A DNA stretch of 64,000 bases from Cyanobacteria bacterium SZAS LIN-3 (GCA_018266215.1 JAFEAV010000021.1:1-64000); one strand, 5' to 3'; shown: positions 43,915-52,419, numbered from the stretch's first letter. Notes: generated by a model from the letters alone, not told the origin. Numbers and translations: made by a program.

Positions 43915-43930
43915 GTAAGCTTACTGTAAG
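43915..43930. promoter_or_regulatory. GTAAG direct repeat/palindrome upstream of the regulator
   Basis: GTAAGCTTAC (43915-43924) is a perfect 10-bp palindrome and GTAAG recurs at 43926-43930, 11 bases after the first GTAAG. It sits in the divergent gap between the response regulator and the hydrolase and could be the regulator's own site. Confidence 0.3.
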
Positions 43931-43975
43931 GTGACGGCGCTAACATATACATCTGTAGCCACTCTGGAAAAATCC

Positions 43976-44851
43976 ATGGACACACCTATATTTAAGAGAA
44001 CCGGCTTAAATCCTGATAGTCGAGTCGGGGCCTTGCTCCTTCACGGTCTGACAGGCATTCCCAAGGAAATGCGTCCCATTGCCAAACGGCTGGAGGCGGC
44101 TGGAGTAGTGGTGAGGACCCCGCTTCTGCCCGGGCACGGCGACAGTTACAAACAAATGCTGGGCACAACCTGGCAGGACTGGGTGGAAGGCGCCCAGAAA
44201 GAATTCGATGAGCTGGCGAAAGAATGCGATCGCATAGTCGTTGCCGGGCTCTCCATGGGGGCCATACTCAGCATTATTATTGCCAGTCGCAATAAAAAGG
44301 CCGCCGGAATTGGCCTGCTATCGGCCACTATGAAATACGACGGCAACGGCGCCAGCAAATACGCCCCGCTTCTACCCCTGGTGGATATCTTCCCTTTCCT
44401 GGGCAGCTGGTGCTACTGGACCGAACAGCCGCCCTACGGTCTCAAGGACGAGCGGCTGCAAAAAATGATCACCCGCCAGCTGGAAAAAGCGAGCAAGGGT
44501 GAAAGCAGTGATTACGGGCTTTTCCGCACCTATGCCTACTCTCTGCGGCAGCTTGATCGCATGGTCAAATACTGCCGCACAGCCGCGCCCCATGTGAAGT
44601 GCCCGGCTCTGGTACTGCACAGCCTGGAGGACAGTCTCACCTCCGAGGCAAACGCCATCGAGGTTTATCGCATGCTGGGTTCACGCGATAAGCGCATGGT
44701 TTTGCTCAGCGGCTGCGATCATGTACTGACTCTGGATTTGCGCAAAGAAGATGTGGCCAACCACATCCTGCAATTAACTATCGATGCCAGCTATTACGAC
44801 ACCACCGGCCGTGCACAGGTGGAAAATTACCCCAGTCCGGTGGCAGTCTAA
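43976..44851 (+). CDS. Alpha/beta-hydrolase, carboxylesterase/monoacylglycerol-lipase-like
   Basis: 291 residues. ALLLHGLTGIPKEMRPIA forms the oxyanion-hole HG region, VVAGLSMGAI is the nucleophile elbow (GLSMG, Ser), ALVLHSLEDSLTSEANA holds the acidic residue and LSGCDHVLTLD the catalytic His. This set matches Est30-type carboxylesterases and monoacylglycerol lipases, though the lid region is longer. The frame is open from GTG 43931; ATG 43976 starts the recognisable fold and is preferred. Substrate unknown. Confidence 0.87.
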   Translation: MDTPIFKRTGLNPDSRVGALLLHGLTGIPKEMRPIAKRLEAAGVVVRTPLLPGHGDSYKQMLGTTWQDWVEGAQKEFDELAKECDRIVVAGLSMGAILSIIIASRNKKAAGIGLLSATMKYDGNGASKYAPLLPLVDIFPFLGSWCYWTEQPPYGLKDERLQKMITRQLEKASKGESSDYGLFRTYAYSLRQLDRMVKYCRTAAPHVKCPALVLHSLEDSLTSEANAIEVYRMLGSRDKRMVLLSGCDHVLTLDLRKEDVANHILQLTIDASYYDTTGRAQVENYPSPVAV

Positions 44852-44858
44852 AAACCGC

Positions 44859-46034
44859 TTAATCACCTGATTTTGCGTTGTTTTTCAATGCGGCGTAGTG
44901 CTCGACCAGATCTTCGTCCAGAGTTTCGGGGGTAATATCCGCCGATACTTTTGCGTAGATGATATTGAACAAATCATTAGTATGGCGACAGTAATTATCC
45001 AGATCGACCAGTTTATGACCCAGGTCAAGCTTGGCCCGGTAGCCGGTTTGGCCGCTCTGCAATTGCTTTACTTTTTGCTGATAGGCAAAATTTAGAAGTG
45101 CTTCAAACTGACGAAAATAGAGATAGGTGTTGGCACCCTTGCTGTAATCCAGGCCTATGAATTTATTGATGAGCCTGTCGCCAATCTTGAAAGCAAGCAT
45201 GAATGTCACCATTTTGCCGCTCTCTTTTTCACGCTGGAGAATAAACCAGGCGCAGGGAAAGTCTTTAATGCGGCGAAAAAATTCCAGTGAGAGACGTTCA
45301 AACTTTGTTTTACCTTTTTCGTAGGTATTCATAAAAAGGCCAAACAATTCCGCCAGCTCCTGCTCCGAAGGGTTCTGCCGGTAGGTCGTCTCCAGGGCAA
45401 TCACCTCGGCCGACTGGCGCAGTTTTCGCTTGAATTTTTGCCGCTTGGCCCGGGGCAGCGCGGCAAAATAACCATCGATGTTTTCGCCGGCCAGATCTAT
45501 AACTGCACCCGGATAGCTGGGAATGCGGAAATATTGAGCGCTGCGGCATAGACTGTCCATTGCCTTGCGCAACTCGCAGGGGAAGTCTTTGAAAACCACC
45601 ATGGCCGCACCCATTTGCCTGCCTTTCTGGCGCACAGCCCGGGAGAGGGGCAAAATAATATCCTCTAGATTTACCCCCGGCACAAGCCCGATCGTGCCCT
45701 CATCGGCGCAGGGTGAACCAACAAAGAAAGTACGCTGATAATTAGCCCGGGGCCACACTTTTGAGGCAATGTCCAGCACTTTGACCAGCACCGGCGGCGC
45801 CACCAGAGACATAGGCACATCATGAAGGAAACAGGGCGCGATGCCAACCGGCTGCGGCGTGCCACCTTTCTTATCGACAATGAGGGCGTAGAAAAACTTA
45901 AATTGATCCTCCAGGCCGCAGCTCTCCAGAGTTTGATACCAGAAAAGTCCCTCGAAAGGTGCCGGGAAACAGCGCTCCCAGAGGCCGGGATCGATGTCCT
46001 GAAAGCTTTCGACAAATTGTATCTCTACACTCAT
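44859..46034 (-). CDS. FemAB/GNAT-like aminoacyl- or acetyltransferase (COG3146 type)
   Basis: 391 residues. It matches the peptidoglycan-biosynthesis-like GNAT group (DUF482/COG3146): SFQDIDPGLWERCFP at the start, PSYPGAVIDLAGENIDGYF, a FemAB-like basic region (RAKRQKFKRKLR) and KFIGLDYSKGANTYLYFRQ near the end. Such proteins carry two GNAT folds and may transfer amino acids or acyl groups, but no activity is assigned to this branch. ATG 46034 (MSVEIQF) fits better than the upstream start at 46055. It is 42 bp downstream of the small DMT gene pair. Confidence 0.78.
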   Translation of the reverse strand: MSVEIQFVESFQDIDPGLWERCFPAPFEGLFWYQTLESCGLEDQFKFFYALIVDKKGGTPQPVGIAPCFLHDVPMSLVAPPVLVKVLDIASKVWPRANYQRTFFVGSPCADEGTIGLVPGVNLEDIILPLSRAVRQKGRQMGAAMVVFKDFPCELRKAMDSLCRSAQYFRIPSYPGAVIDLAGENIDGYFAALPRAKRQKFKRKLRQSAEVIALETTYRQNPSEQELAELFGLFMNTYEKGKTKFERLSLEFFRRIKDFPCAWFILQREKESGKMVTFMLAFKIGDRLINKFIGLDYSKGANTYLYFRQFEALLNFAYQQKVKQLQSGQTGYRAKLDLGHKLVDLDNYCRHTNDLFNIIYAKVSADITPETLDEDLVEHYAALKNNAKSGD

Positions 46035-46076
46035 GATACCTGGATCAACCTGCAAATAAATCCGACAAGAAACATT

Positions 46077-46460
46077 CTACATAGTCATAAGGACGGTACC
46101 GCCGATGATGCAAACCACCCCACAGGCTCGCACCATACCGACCGCCTCCCCGAGAAAAATTCTGGATAAGAGTGCCACACCGACAAAACAGAGGCTGCCC
46201 ATAGGAAAGGCCACACTGACGTCAAGCAGGTGCAGCACCGAGGTCCAGAGAAAAATTTCCAGACCATAAAAAACGACGCCTAAAATCTTCCAGGTGCTGT
46301 CGGCGCGCAAAAAAGAGATTTTCTCCGCCCAGCCGCTGTAGGGCTCGAGCAAAATCTGCGGACCACCGCTGGCACCGATCTTCAGACAAATCTGGGCCAG
46401 ACTCTCAACCAGCATGGCGACTACAAGAATAGTGACACCAAATACTTTCACACTATCCAT
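46077..46460 (-). CDS. Small four-helix DMT-superfamily (SMR/EamA-like) protein, subunit 2
   Basis: 127 residues with four membrane helices (GVTILVVAMLVESLAQICL, ILGVVFYGLEIFLWTSVL, VAFPMGSLCFVGVALLS, ACGVVCIIGGTVLM). The length and the DVSVAFPMGS segment resemble SMR transporters and ArnE/ArnF flippase subunits. It overlaps the stop of the upstream four-helix gene by 8 bp (ATGGATAG), so the two are translationally coupled and probably form a heterodimer. The Glu of EmrE helix 1 is present as VESLAQ. Substrate unknown. Confidence 0.78.
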   Translation of the reverse strand: MDSVKVFGVTILVVAMLVESLAQICLKIGASGGPQILLEPYSGWAEKISFLRADSTWKILGVVFYGLEIFLWTSVLHLLDVSVAFPMGSLCFVGVALLSRIFLGEAVGMVRACGVVCIIGGTVLMTM

Positions 46461-46857
46461 TATTGGGAGCACTCGAATGAGCCGTGCGACTGATCAAAAA
46501 CACTCCCAGTAAAATCAAAAAGACCCCACCCAGTCGCTCCGGACTGATTTGCTCGTGCAGGTAATAGCAGGAAATGGAGAGCACGGTGACGTAGCTGAGT
46601 GCCGTGAAAGGCTGGGCAAAGCTCAGGTCAGCCTGCGCCAGGACACGCAACCAGTTGACCAGCTGCGCGCCGAAGGCCAGCATTGCCAGATAAAAATAGG
46701 GGTTGGTCAAAGCGGCCAGAGCCGTGGCCAGGGGCGAAGCGGTGGAGGGAATATCTTCCACCGCCATTTTCCAGAAGACCTGAATCACGGTGTCCAGAAC
46801 TATAGCCAGAACGATGCCGACAATGACGGCGCGAGGTACTTTTAATTTGGGGGTCAT
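46453..46857 (-). CDS. Small four-helix DMT-superfamily protein, subunit 1
   Basis: 134 residues, four membrane helices (VIVGIVLAIVLDTVIQVFW, YFYLAMLAFGAQLVNWLRV, FTALSYVTVLSISCYYL, GVFLILLGVFLISR). LSFAQPFTALSYV corresponds to the conserved third-helix segment of the partner. The helix-1 acidic residue is Asp instead of Glu (LDTVIQ). Coupled to the downstream paralogue, as in other paired SMR systems. A polyprenyl-linked sugar flippase (ArnEF-like) is one possibility given the ArnT-like protein elsewhere in the window; drug or metabolite export is another. Confidence 0.78.
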   Translation of the reverse strand: MTPKLKVPRAVIVGIVLAIVLDTVIQVFWKMAVEDIPSTASPLATALAALTNPYFYLAMLAFGAQLVNWLRVLAQADLSFAQPFTALSYVTVLSISCYYLHEQISPERLGGVFLILLGVFLISRTAHSSAPNNG

Positions 46858-46886
46858 GCTACCTATTTGTATCTCTATTGCTGGCT

Positions 46887-48092
46887 TTAAATTACTGATG
46901 CACGACCGGCGAAAACAAATCGTTTCAATAGAGGGGCCGGACGGAAGCGCTCCTGCCCTGCGGCAAAGCGTGCTTCCAGGCGCTCAAGACATTCCTTCAA
47001 ACCAATCTGAGCGGCAATAGCCAGCGGTCCCTGTCTCATGCCCAGACCGGCCATCAAAGCAGGATCCAGATCTTCGGGCTGACAGATGCGCTCCTGCATC
47101 ACCAGAAAAGCTTCGTTGATCATGGGCAGAAACATGCTCTCGGCTTCAATCTTGCCGACCCCTGATCCGGCGGCGCCACCAGAGTCGGGTAACTGCGCAA
47201 GAATGCCCTCCAGAGCGGGATTAACCCCTTGCTTTTTGCGACTGTCGTCATAACTGTAAAAGCCTGCCTGGGTCTTCACACCGAGCATATTATTTGCCAC
47301 CATAGCCGGTAGCACCTGCGGCACGGCGAAGCGTTCGCCGTATTCAAGGTAGTTGAAGTTTGCCACAGCCAGACCAATATCGGCCCCATTCATGTCCCGC
47401 AGGGCCAGCGGACCGATAGGCATAACATAATCCTGCACGACCTTATCGATGGCCTCGACGGCGCCGGCTCCGTGGTCCTGCAGCGCAAAAAGCGATTCAT
47501 TCATATAGCGGCCGAGCAGTCTGTTAACGAGAAAAGAAGCACACTCTTCCACGCGCACTCCCAGCTTGCCCAGATGCTCCGCCAGCTCGAGAGCCGTTTT
47601 GACCGTATCGTGAGAAGTCTCAAGCCCCGGTATAACTTCCACCAGCTTCATGATATGGGCGGGATTGAAAAAATGCATACCCACGACTTTGTCGGCGCGT
47701 CTGGTGAAATTGGCTATTTGCGAAATTGAAAGACTGGAAGTATTGGTTGCCAGAATGGCCTCGACATGACACCACTGATCGAGATCTTCGAAGATTTTTT
47801 GCTTGATGGCCAGAGACTCGGGGGCGGCCTCCACCACAAAATCAACTTCGGAGAAGCGCTCATAATCAAGCACAGGGGTAATTAGTGCTCTCTGCTCGGC
47901 GGCCTCGGCCTCGGTCAAAATGCCCTTTTTCACCTTACCGGCCAGGAAGCGATCGACATTGGCCAGACCTTTGTCTAAAAAAGCCTGTTCGGTTTCTTTG
48001 AGCAGGACTTTCAGACCACCGCCCACCATCGCCACTGCGATAGAGGAACCCATGGTGCCTGCACCGACTACTGCCACCTGGCCAATTTGCAT
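46887..48092 (-). CDS. 3-hydroxyacyl-CoA dehydrogenase
   Basis: 401 residues. The NAD-binding start is VAVVGAGTMGSSIAVAM; VEAAPESLAIKQKIFEDLD, ILATNTSSLSIS and MHFFNPAHIMKLVEVI are standard FadB/Hbd/PaaH motifs. The catalytic His of HFFNP and downstream Glu are present. The length allows two C-terminal 3HCDH domains, longer than Hbd (about 282), like PaaH-type enzymes but shorter. It oxidises 3-hydroxyacyl-CoA in beta-oxidation or runs in reverse. ATG 48092 follows GGAGTTGATC and is preferred. No other fatty-acid genes adjoin. Confidence 0.94.
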   Translation of the reverse strand: MQIGQVAVVGAGTMGSSIAVAMVGGGLKVLLKETEQAFLDKGLANVDRFLAGKVKKGILTEAEAAEQRALITPVLDYERFSEVDFVVEAAPESLAIKQKIFEDLDQWCHVEAILATNTSSLSISQIANFTRRADKVVGMHFFNPAHIMKLVEVIPGLETSHDTVKTALELAEHLGKLGVRVEECASFLVNRLLGRYMNESLFALQDHGAGAVEAIDKVVQDYVMPIGPLALRDMNGADIGLAVANFNYLEYGERFAVPQVLPAMVANNMLGVKTQAGFYSYDDSRKKQGVNPALEGILAQLPDSGGAAGSGVGKIEAESMFLPMINEAFLVMQERICQPEDLDPALMAGLGMRQGPLAIAAQIGLKECLERLEARFAAGQERFRPAPLLKRFVFAGRASVI

Positions 48093-48338
48093 GATCAACT
48101 CCATCCCGATAGTTTTACATATAAAGATAGCCCCTTGAATACAAAAGAGTAAGGGCGGGCAATTCCCTCTATGCGTTATGAACCGGGGGATAGCGCCAAT
48201 TTCAGAATTAATCGCTTGACAACCAAACCTAATGTTAAAAGGCTATAGCTTTATCTGAAACATTCGTTAGAATATTTCCACAATAAAGCTTCTTAATTGG
48301 AATCCACGCTCATGGCTTAATCAAGCCGGGAGGCGATC
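48093..48338. other. Divergent intergenic region (246 bp)
   Basis: TTGACA at 48217-48222 is a perfect -35 box, but TATAGC follows at 22 bases, too far for a normal promoter. I see no gene or RNA. A two-codon reading frame (ATGGCTTAA) at 48312 precedes the GGGAGG ribosome site of the next gene. Confidence 0.3.
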
Positions 48339-48836
48339 TTGCTCGCTTATGTAATCATCGCAATTGAACTCGCCATTCTTTATACGGTGTTCTGGTATGT
48401 CTTCCTGCGCGAGCCCAAGCCTTATCGGCTGCGGGGCAATGCCTGGGGAGCCTATGATGGTGCAGAGCAAGAGAGTCAGGGATTTTCACTCTTCAATAAA
48501 GGTCGTTTGTCCGAGCACGGCGACGACTGCGGCTGCCAGGCCGAAAAAGATGCCAAGATCCGCACAGCCAGCGCAATTTACGAAGAATGGAATGCTGCTC
48601 CCAACGGTTCGGGCAAGGTGCCTCTTACCGCCGGCGAGCTCATTCGCAGTCAGGCCCGAGGAGTGGAGCGGGTTACAAGAGAAATACCTTTCGAAAAAGC
48701 GAGCGCTCCTCAGTACGCTCCTTTCAATCCCGCCGAACAATGCCGCAGCGGAAGTACGATTGATTCCAAAAATGTCTCGGCTTTTCTGGCAAAATTAGGG
48801 GACAAATTAAACCGCATCAATGTCAAGCTCCCCTAA
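48339..48836 (+). CDS. Membrane-anchored protein of unknown function
   Basis: 165 residues. An N-terminal helix (VIIAIELAILYTVFWYVFL) anchors a polar domain with GRLSEHGDDCGCQAEKDAKI, whose CGC could bind a metal or form a disulfide, and a C-terminal helix. No family is recognised. The start is TTG with GGGAGG six bases before. The oligopeptide-type ATPase gene begins at the very next base after its stop, so the pair is translationally linked. Confidence 0.65.
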   Translation: MLAYVIIAIELAILYTVFWYVFLREPKPYRLRGNAWGAYDGAEQESQGFSLFNKGRLSEHGDDCGCQAEKDAKIRTASAIYEEWNAAPNGSGKVPLTAGELIRSQARGVERVTREIPFEKASAPQYAPFNPAEQCRSGSTIDSKNVSAFLAKLGDKLNRINVKLP

Positions 48837-49856
48837 ATGACTGCAAGCACAACCAATCTGGTCGAAATCCGCGGCCTGGCGAAGCACTTCCCGATCCGCA
48901 AGGGCTTCTTCAATAAGCAAGTCGGCGCCGTGCGCGCCCTTGACGGTATCAACCTGGACATAGTCGAAGGTGAGACCCTGGGCCTGGTCGGAGAATCCGG
49001 CTGCGGTAAATCAACCCTGGGTCGGGTCATGCTGCGCTTGATGAGCGCCAGCGGCGGTCAGGTCAAGTTTAAGGGCCAGGAAATCATGCAGCTCGACGCC
49101 GGGGCGATGAAACCCCTGCGCAAGCAAATGCAAATAGTCTTCCAGAACCCATACGCCTCCCTTGATCCGCGCATGTCCATTGCTCAGATCCTGGCCGAGC
49201 CACTGGAGGTCCACAACACTTTTGCCGGCGACAGTAAAGCCCTCAAAGCCGAGGTCGCAAGACTGATAGAGCTGGTCGGCCTTTCCAGAGAAATGCTCGA
49301 CCGCTATCCCCATGAATTTTCCGGCGGCCAGAGACAGCGCATCGGCATAGCCCGAGCCCTGGCCCTGAAGCCCAGCTTGATTGTGGCCGACGAGCCGGTG
49401 TCCGCCCTGGACGTCAGCGTTCAGGCACAGATTCTCAATCTATTGATGGATCTGAAAAAAGAATTCAGTCTCACCTATCTATTTATCGCCCACAACCTCG
49501 ATGTCGTTCGCTACATCTCGGATCGCATCGCCGTCATGTACCTGGGTCGCATCGTTGAAATCGGCCCCTGCCACGAAGTCTACCGCATGCCTCTGCATCC
49601 TTATGCCAGGGCGCTGATCTCGGCCGCCCCCGTGCCTGACCCCGATTATGACCGCAGCAGCCGTGTAATTTTGCAGGGAGATCTTCCCAGTCCGGCCAAT
49701 CCGCCGCCCGGATGCCCTTTCCATACACGCTGTCCGATTGCGCGCGATAAATGCAAACAGGACGTGCCGGCACTGCGCGAAATTACTCCGGGCCACAGCG
49801 CAGCCTGTCATTTCGCCGAAGAACTGATGGCGGCACCGCCGCCCACCGAAATTTAG
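48837..49856 (+). CDS. Oligopeptide/dipeptide ABC transporter ATP-binding protein (OppF/DppF-like)
   Basis: 339 residues. Walker [13 protein letters not shown]-loop [17 protein letters not shown] signature [14 protein letters not shown], Walker [13 protein letters not shown] and the C-terminal oligo_HPY segment ([11 protein letters not shown] with cysteines). The domain set is that of OppF/DppF, which powers peptide or nickel uptake at the inner membrane. The permease and binding-protein genes are not here; only an unrelated membrane-anchored protein precedes it without gap. It shares 4 bp with the convergent gene. Confidence 0.95.
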   Translation: MTASTTNLVEIRGLAKHFPIRKGFFNKQVGAVRALDGINLDIVEGETLGLVGESGCGKSTLGRVMLRLMSASGGQVKFKGQEIMQLDAGAMKPLRKQMQIVFQNPYASLDPRMSIAQILAEPLEVHNTFAGDSKALKAEVARLIELVGLSREMLDRYPHEFSGGQRQRIGIARALALKPSLIVADEPVSALDVSVQAQILNLLMDLKKEFSLTYLFIAHNLDVVRYISDRIAVMYLGRIVEIGPCHEVYRMPLHPYARALISAAPVPDPDYDRSSRVILQGDLPSPANPPPGCPFHTRCPIARDKCKQDVPALREITPGHSAACHFAEELMAAPPPTEI

Positions 49857-50779
49857 CGCGGCTTAAGGTCGCTCATGGTGCCATCGGTACGCTGCCAGCC
49901 GGCGGCGAAGATGCCCTTTTCGACGATATCTCCGTAGACGGCAAAAACACACTTACCGGCTCCGTACTGAGCTTCTTCGAGCAAGGGCTGGGTCCATTTT
50001 CGCAGGGTAAGGATGCGCGGCTCCGAACCCGTAACCACCCAGATCGGATAACCGGTTTTGAGGAAGGCTCTGATTTTTGGCTCCCAGTGCCGGGTCTGGC
50101 GAAAGTTACCGGTGTCGATTTCGAGAAGCACGCGCACCGGAGCGGGATCGATATTGCTATAGCTGAAAGAAATCGTGGCGTCGGCCTGCTCTTCGGCACC
50201 GGTTACATCGGAGGCCAACTCCTTCCAGAACTCCCTGCCGGTGGTGAATTCAAGATTGAAAATTTCACCGCGTTGCTCGGCGTCCTTGAGCGAAAGCCGC
50301 ACATCGACAAGGCGCAGGAAGTGCTCTTTGTGATAAGTGTGGGGCGGGCCGGTGGGAATGGTTTCCCAGGAAATGCCCCGATGCTGCTCAAGCGAACGGG
50401 CACCGGCGGCGGTCAAAAAATAGATCAACTCAGGTCGGCCGCGGCCTTCCATGCGCCCGGAGGAGGCAGCTCCCATAAAACCAGACTGCTGCAGGCGACG
50501 CATGCGCTTGCGCGCGGTCTCATAGCTGATATCGGCAAAGCAAAGACGGGCCAGCTGACTGGATGACACTGTGCGATGGAGATAGAGCTCAAGCAGGGCT
50601 TCCACATCGCGGGACATGAGAACGACGCTCTTCTTCTTGCCCTTGCCCTTGGCACCGAGCCCGCCAAGCTTGTTCAAAGCCTGATTGCTCAGCTGCGATT
50701 GAGAAGTCACTCCGTCCACAAAATACTCCGCGCCAGGCTTGCAAAGCGACGGCAGGGGGACGTCGCTCAGTACCCTCAA
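49853..50779 (-). CDS. Replication-relaxation-like winged-helix protein
   Basis: 308 residues. A polar start is followed by a winged helix (VEALLELYLHRTVSSSQL, ARKRMRRLQQSGFM, GRPELIYFLTAAGA) and an alpha/beta C-terminal part (VRVLLEIDTGNFRQTRHW, YPIWVVTGSEPRIL). The pattern matches Replic_Relax (PF13814) proteins, usually carried by plasmids and integrative elements near relaxase genes. Here there are no mobilisation genes or tRNA-type attachment sites nearby, so it may be a stranded or domesticated gene. The start appears to be TTG 50779. Confidence 0.72.
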   Translation of the reverse strand: MRVLSDVPLPSLCKPGAEYFVDGVTSQSQLSNQALNKLGGLGAKGKGKKKSVVLMSRDVEALLELYLHRTVSSSQLARLCFADISYETARKRMRRLQQSGFMGAASSGRMEGRGRPELIYFLTAAGARSLEQHRGISWETIPTGPPHTYHKEHFLRLVDVRLSLKDAEQRGEIFNLEFTTGREFWKELASDVTGAEEQADATISFSYSNIDPAPVRVLLEIDTGNFRQTRHWEPKIRAFLKTGYPIWVVTGSEPRILTLRKWTQPLLEEAQYGAGKCVFAVYGDIVEKGIFAAGWQRTDGTMSDLKPR

Positions 50780-50800
50780 TTAGTACCCCTTAAATAGATT

Positions 50801-52144
50801 CTAGAGCACTTGCTCTCGATAGTCACCTTGCTTACAACCGCTTCTGCCCAAATATGGGACCAAAATCGCAGTTAAAAGAGTAGTAAGGCTAGACACCACA
50901 ATCAGTGGCAAGAGCTCCTTGTGAAATACACGGGCATAGAGAAATCCGCCCAGGGCAAAAGAGCCCTCCTGGGCCAGATTGAAAACTGCAATCTGCACGG
51001 CCATGGCAGTAGCACTCACTTCCCGAGGGCTGACATCGGCGGCCAGACCGTAGATGGCCAGGGTTGCCACCATCGTAATCAGGCCCCGACAAAATTCTAT
51101 AACCGCCCCCGAAAGAGGCGTGCTCAGGGCCGTGTAAGAAAGTGTGGTGGCGACACTGAGTGCAATCAGCAAATAAGTTGATCGGCGCTTTTGAAAGAAG
51201 CCGGAGGTGATGCGAAAAACAAGCGAGCCCAGAAGCGTGCCGGCGGAAGTGCAGGCGGCAAGCTGGCCGATGGTACCCTGAGAAAAATGCAATTTATCAC
51301 ATTCAAAATAGTAAAGGCTCACCCCCAGACTGGGGCTGAGATTCCATAAAGTCAAAAAGAGCAGTGTGAGCACATAAGCACGGCTCGACGCCAGGCGTTT
51401 CAATTTTGCCAGGAGAGTCTCAGAGTCGGTCGCGGCAAGCGGCTCCAGCGGCGGCTGAGTGGCTGAGCTTGCGGGCAGCAAACGAGCATAGAAGAGAGAG
51501 GCGACAAGCAGCACGCAAGCGGCGCTGACAAGCCCCATCGCCAGAGCGCGTGCGGGCGGCAGCGCCGCACACAAAAGACCGCCGCAATAGACCGCGGCCA
51601 TGTTGGCCAGACTGTAGGCCAGGGCCTGTTCGCCGAAAAAGGATCGGGTGCTCCCGCCGGGATCAAGATGGGATTGCTCGACGGTCATTGCCACAAAGAT
51701 CACCGTCACAAATGCGATACACACTCCGGCAAGGGCAATCAAAATCAAAACAGGCCACAGCGACCCCGGGGGGAGGATAGCGGGGAGAAGAAACAAGAAT
51801 AGTGCGAGGGCCGCATAGAATGCGGCGGCGGCAAGATGTATACCGATGAGAAAACGCTTACGTTTAGATCCGGCCCGGGTAAATCGCCGCTGGTCGCTGA
51901 CGATTCCATATATAGGTTTAATTACCCAGGGCAGCATCAACAATGAAACGCAAAAGGCAACTTGAGCTGCATCCAGATGCAGACCGGCTTTCAGATAGTT
52001 ATTGAGCGGCTGGGCAATGAGGCAGAAATGCTGCACCACACCCTGGCACAAATAACCGCAGGCAAAGATCAGGCTCACTGCCCTGGCAGAAAGCTCAGGG
52101 GCAGTTTTTGCACTATCTGTCGTCTGCGATGAAAAGCTACTCAT
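50801..52144 (-). CDS. MFS transporter of the folate-biopterin (BT1-like) type
   Basis: 447 residues, twelve membrane helices. LPWVIKPIYGIVSDQRRF followed by a basic loop (AGSKRKRFLIG) is the motif of BT1/FBT transporters, a branch of the MFS found in cyanobacteria, plants and kinetoplastids. A central loop after helix 6 contains LEPLAATDSETLLAKLK. The gene is divergent from the 52.4-64 kb operon, and a Fur-like dyad lies 68 bp upstream of its ATG, so it may export or import the product of that operon. Folate transport is a family property, not shown here. Confidence 0.82.
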   Translation of the reverse strand: MSSFSSQTTDSAKTAPELSARAVSLIFACGYLCQGVVQHFCLIAQPLNNYLKAGLHLDAAQVAFCVSLLMLPWVIKPIYGIVSDQRRFTRAGSKRKRFLIGIHLAAAAFYAALALFLFLLPAILPPGSLWPVLILIALAGVCIAFVTVIFVAMTVEQSHLDPGGSTRSFFGEQALAYSLANMAAVYCGGLLCAALPPARALAMGLVSAACVLLVASLFYARLLPASSATQPPLEPLAATDSETLLAKLKRLASSRAYVLTLLFLTLWNLSPSLGVSLYYFECDKLHFSQGTIGQLAACTSAGTLLGSLVFRITSGFFQKRRSTYLLIALSVATTLSYTALSTPLSGAVIEFCRGLITMVATLAIYGLAADVSPREVSATAMAVQIAVFNLAQEGSFALGGFLYARVFHKELLPLIVVSSLTTLLTAILVPYLGRSGCKQGDYREQVL

Positions 52145-52157
52145 AGCCCTTAACTTT

Positions 52158-52190
52158 TGGCCAATCTTGGAAAAGAATGGCCAACTTGGA
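52158..52190. repeat. Direct repeats in the transporter/operon divergent gap
   Basis: TGGCCAATCTTGGA (52158-52171) and TGGCCAACTTGGA (52178-52190) are near-identical and 20 bases apart, just upstream of the transporter ATG. They could be regulator half-sites in its promoter or leader. Confidence 0.4.
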
Positions 52191-52211
52191 TCTAAACTAC
52201 TCTTCCAATCG

Positions 52212-52230
52212 ATTGCGAATCGTTCTCAAT
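52212..52230. promoter_or_regulatory. Fur-box-like inverted repeat
   Basis: ATTGCGAATCGTTCTCAAT reads ATTG-n-GAA-nnn-TTC-n-CAAT, 14 of 19 positions symmetrical. Against the 7-1-7 Fur consensus TGATAATnATTATCA it keeps 10 of 14 positions (TGCGAAT C GTTCTCA). It lies 68 bp upstream of the transporter and 190 bp upstream of the operon. No Fur gene is visible in the window. Confidence 0.35.
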
Positions 52231-52368
52231 AAATTTTGCGATTTGCAAGAAGATTACTCCGGCGGCCTTCCTGACATTATCCCTAAAGGTCCACTCCGAG
52301 AAGACGTAAAGAGATAAAGAGGAATTTCAGCAATTGCAACGGTTCGCATTAGGACCGTCTCATCCAGA

Positions 52369-52387
52369 GAAAATGGAAACCATTTTC
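52369..52387. promoter_or_regulatory. Perfect 19-bp inverted repeat at the operon promoter
   Basis: GAAAATGG-AAA-CCATTTTC is a perfect 8-bp dyad. It ends 33 bases before the ATG of the AspH-like gene, and a -10-like TATATA follows at 52394-52399. The dyad therefore occupies the -35 region, as expected for an operator. Its symmetry resembles sites of Fur/Zur-type and other dimeric repressors. It is not followed by T residues, so it is not a terminator. Confidence 0.5.
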
Positions 52388-52419
52388 AGATAGTATATAG
52401 GACAGAAACGGTAAGAACG

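Noticed and set aside
31836..48340. The 13-mer GGGAGGCGATCTT occurs before dapL (31836-31848) and before the gene at 48339 (48328-48340), each after a very short reading frame
   Set aside because: A shared 13-mer is expected by chance in a 64-kb window, and both contain an ordinary ribosome-site sequence. Only the second copy stands directly before a start codon.
52338..52358. ACGGT-N11-ACCGT inverted repeat upstream of the operon
   Set aside because: Five-base arms around a long spacer are too weak to call next to the perfect dyad at 52369-52387.
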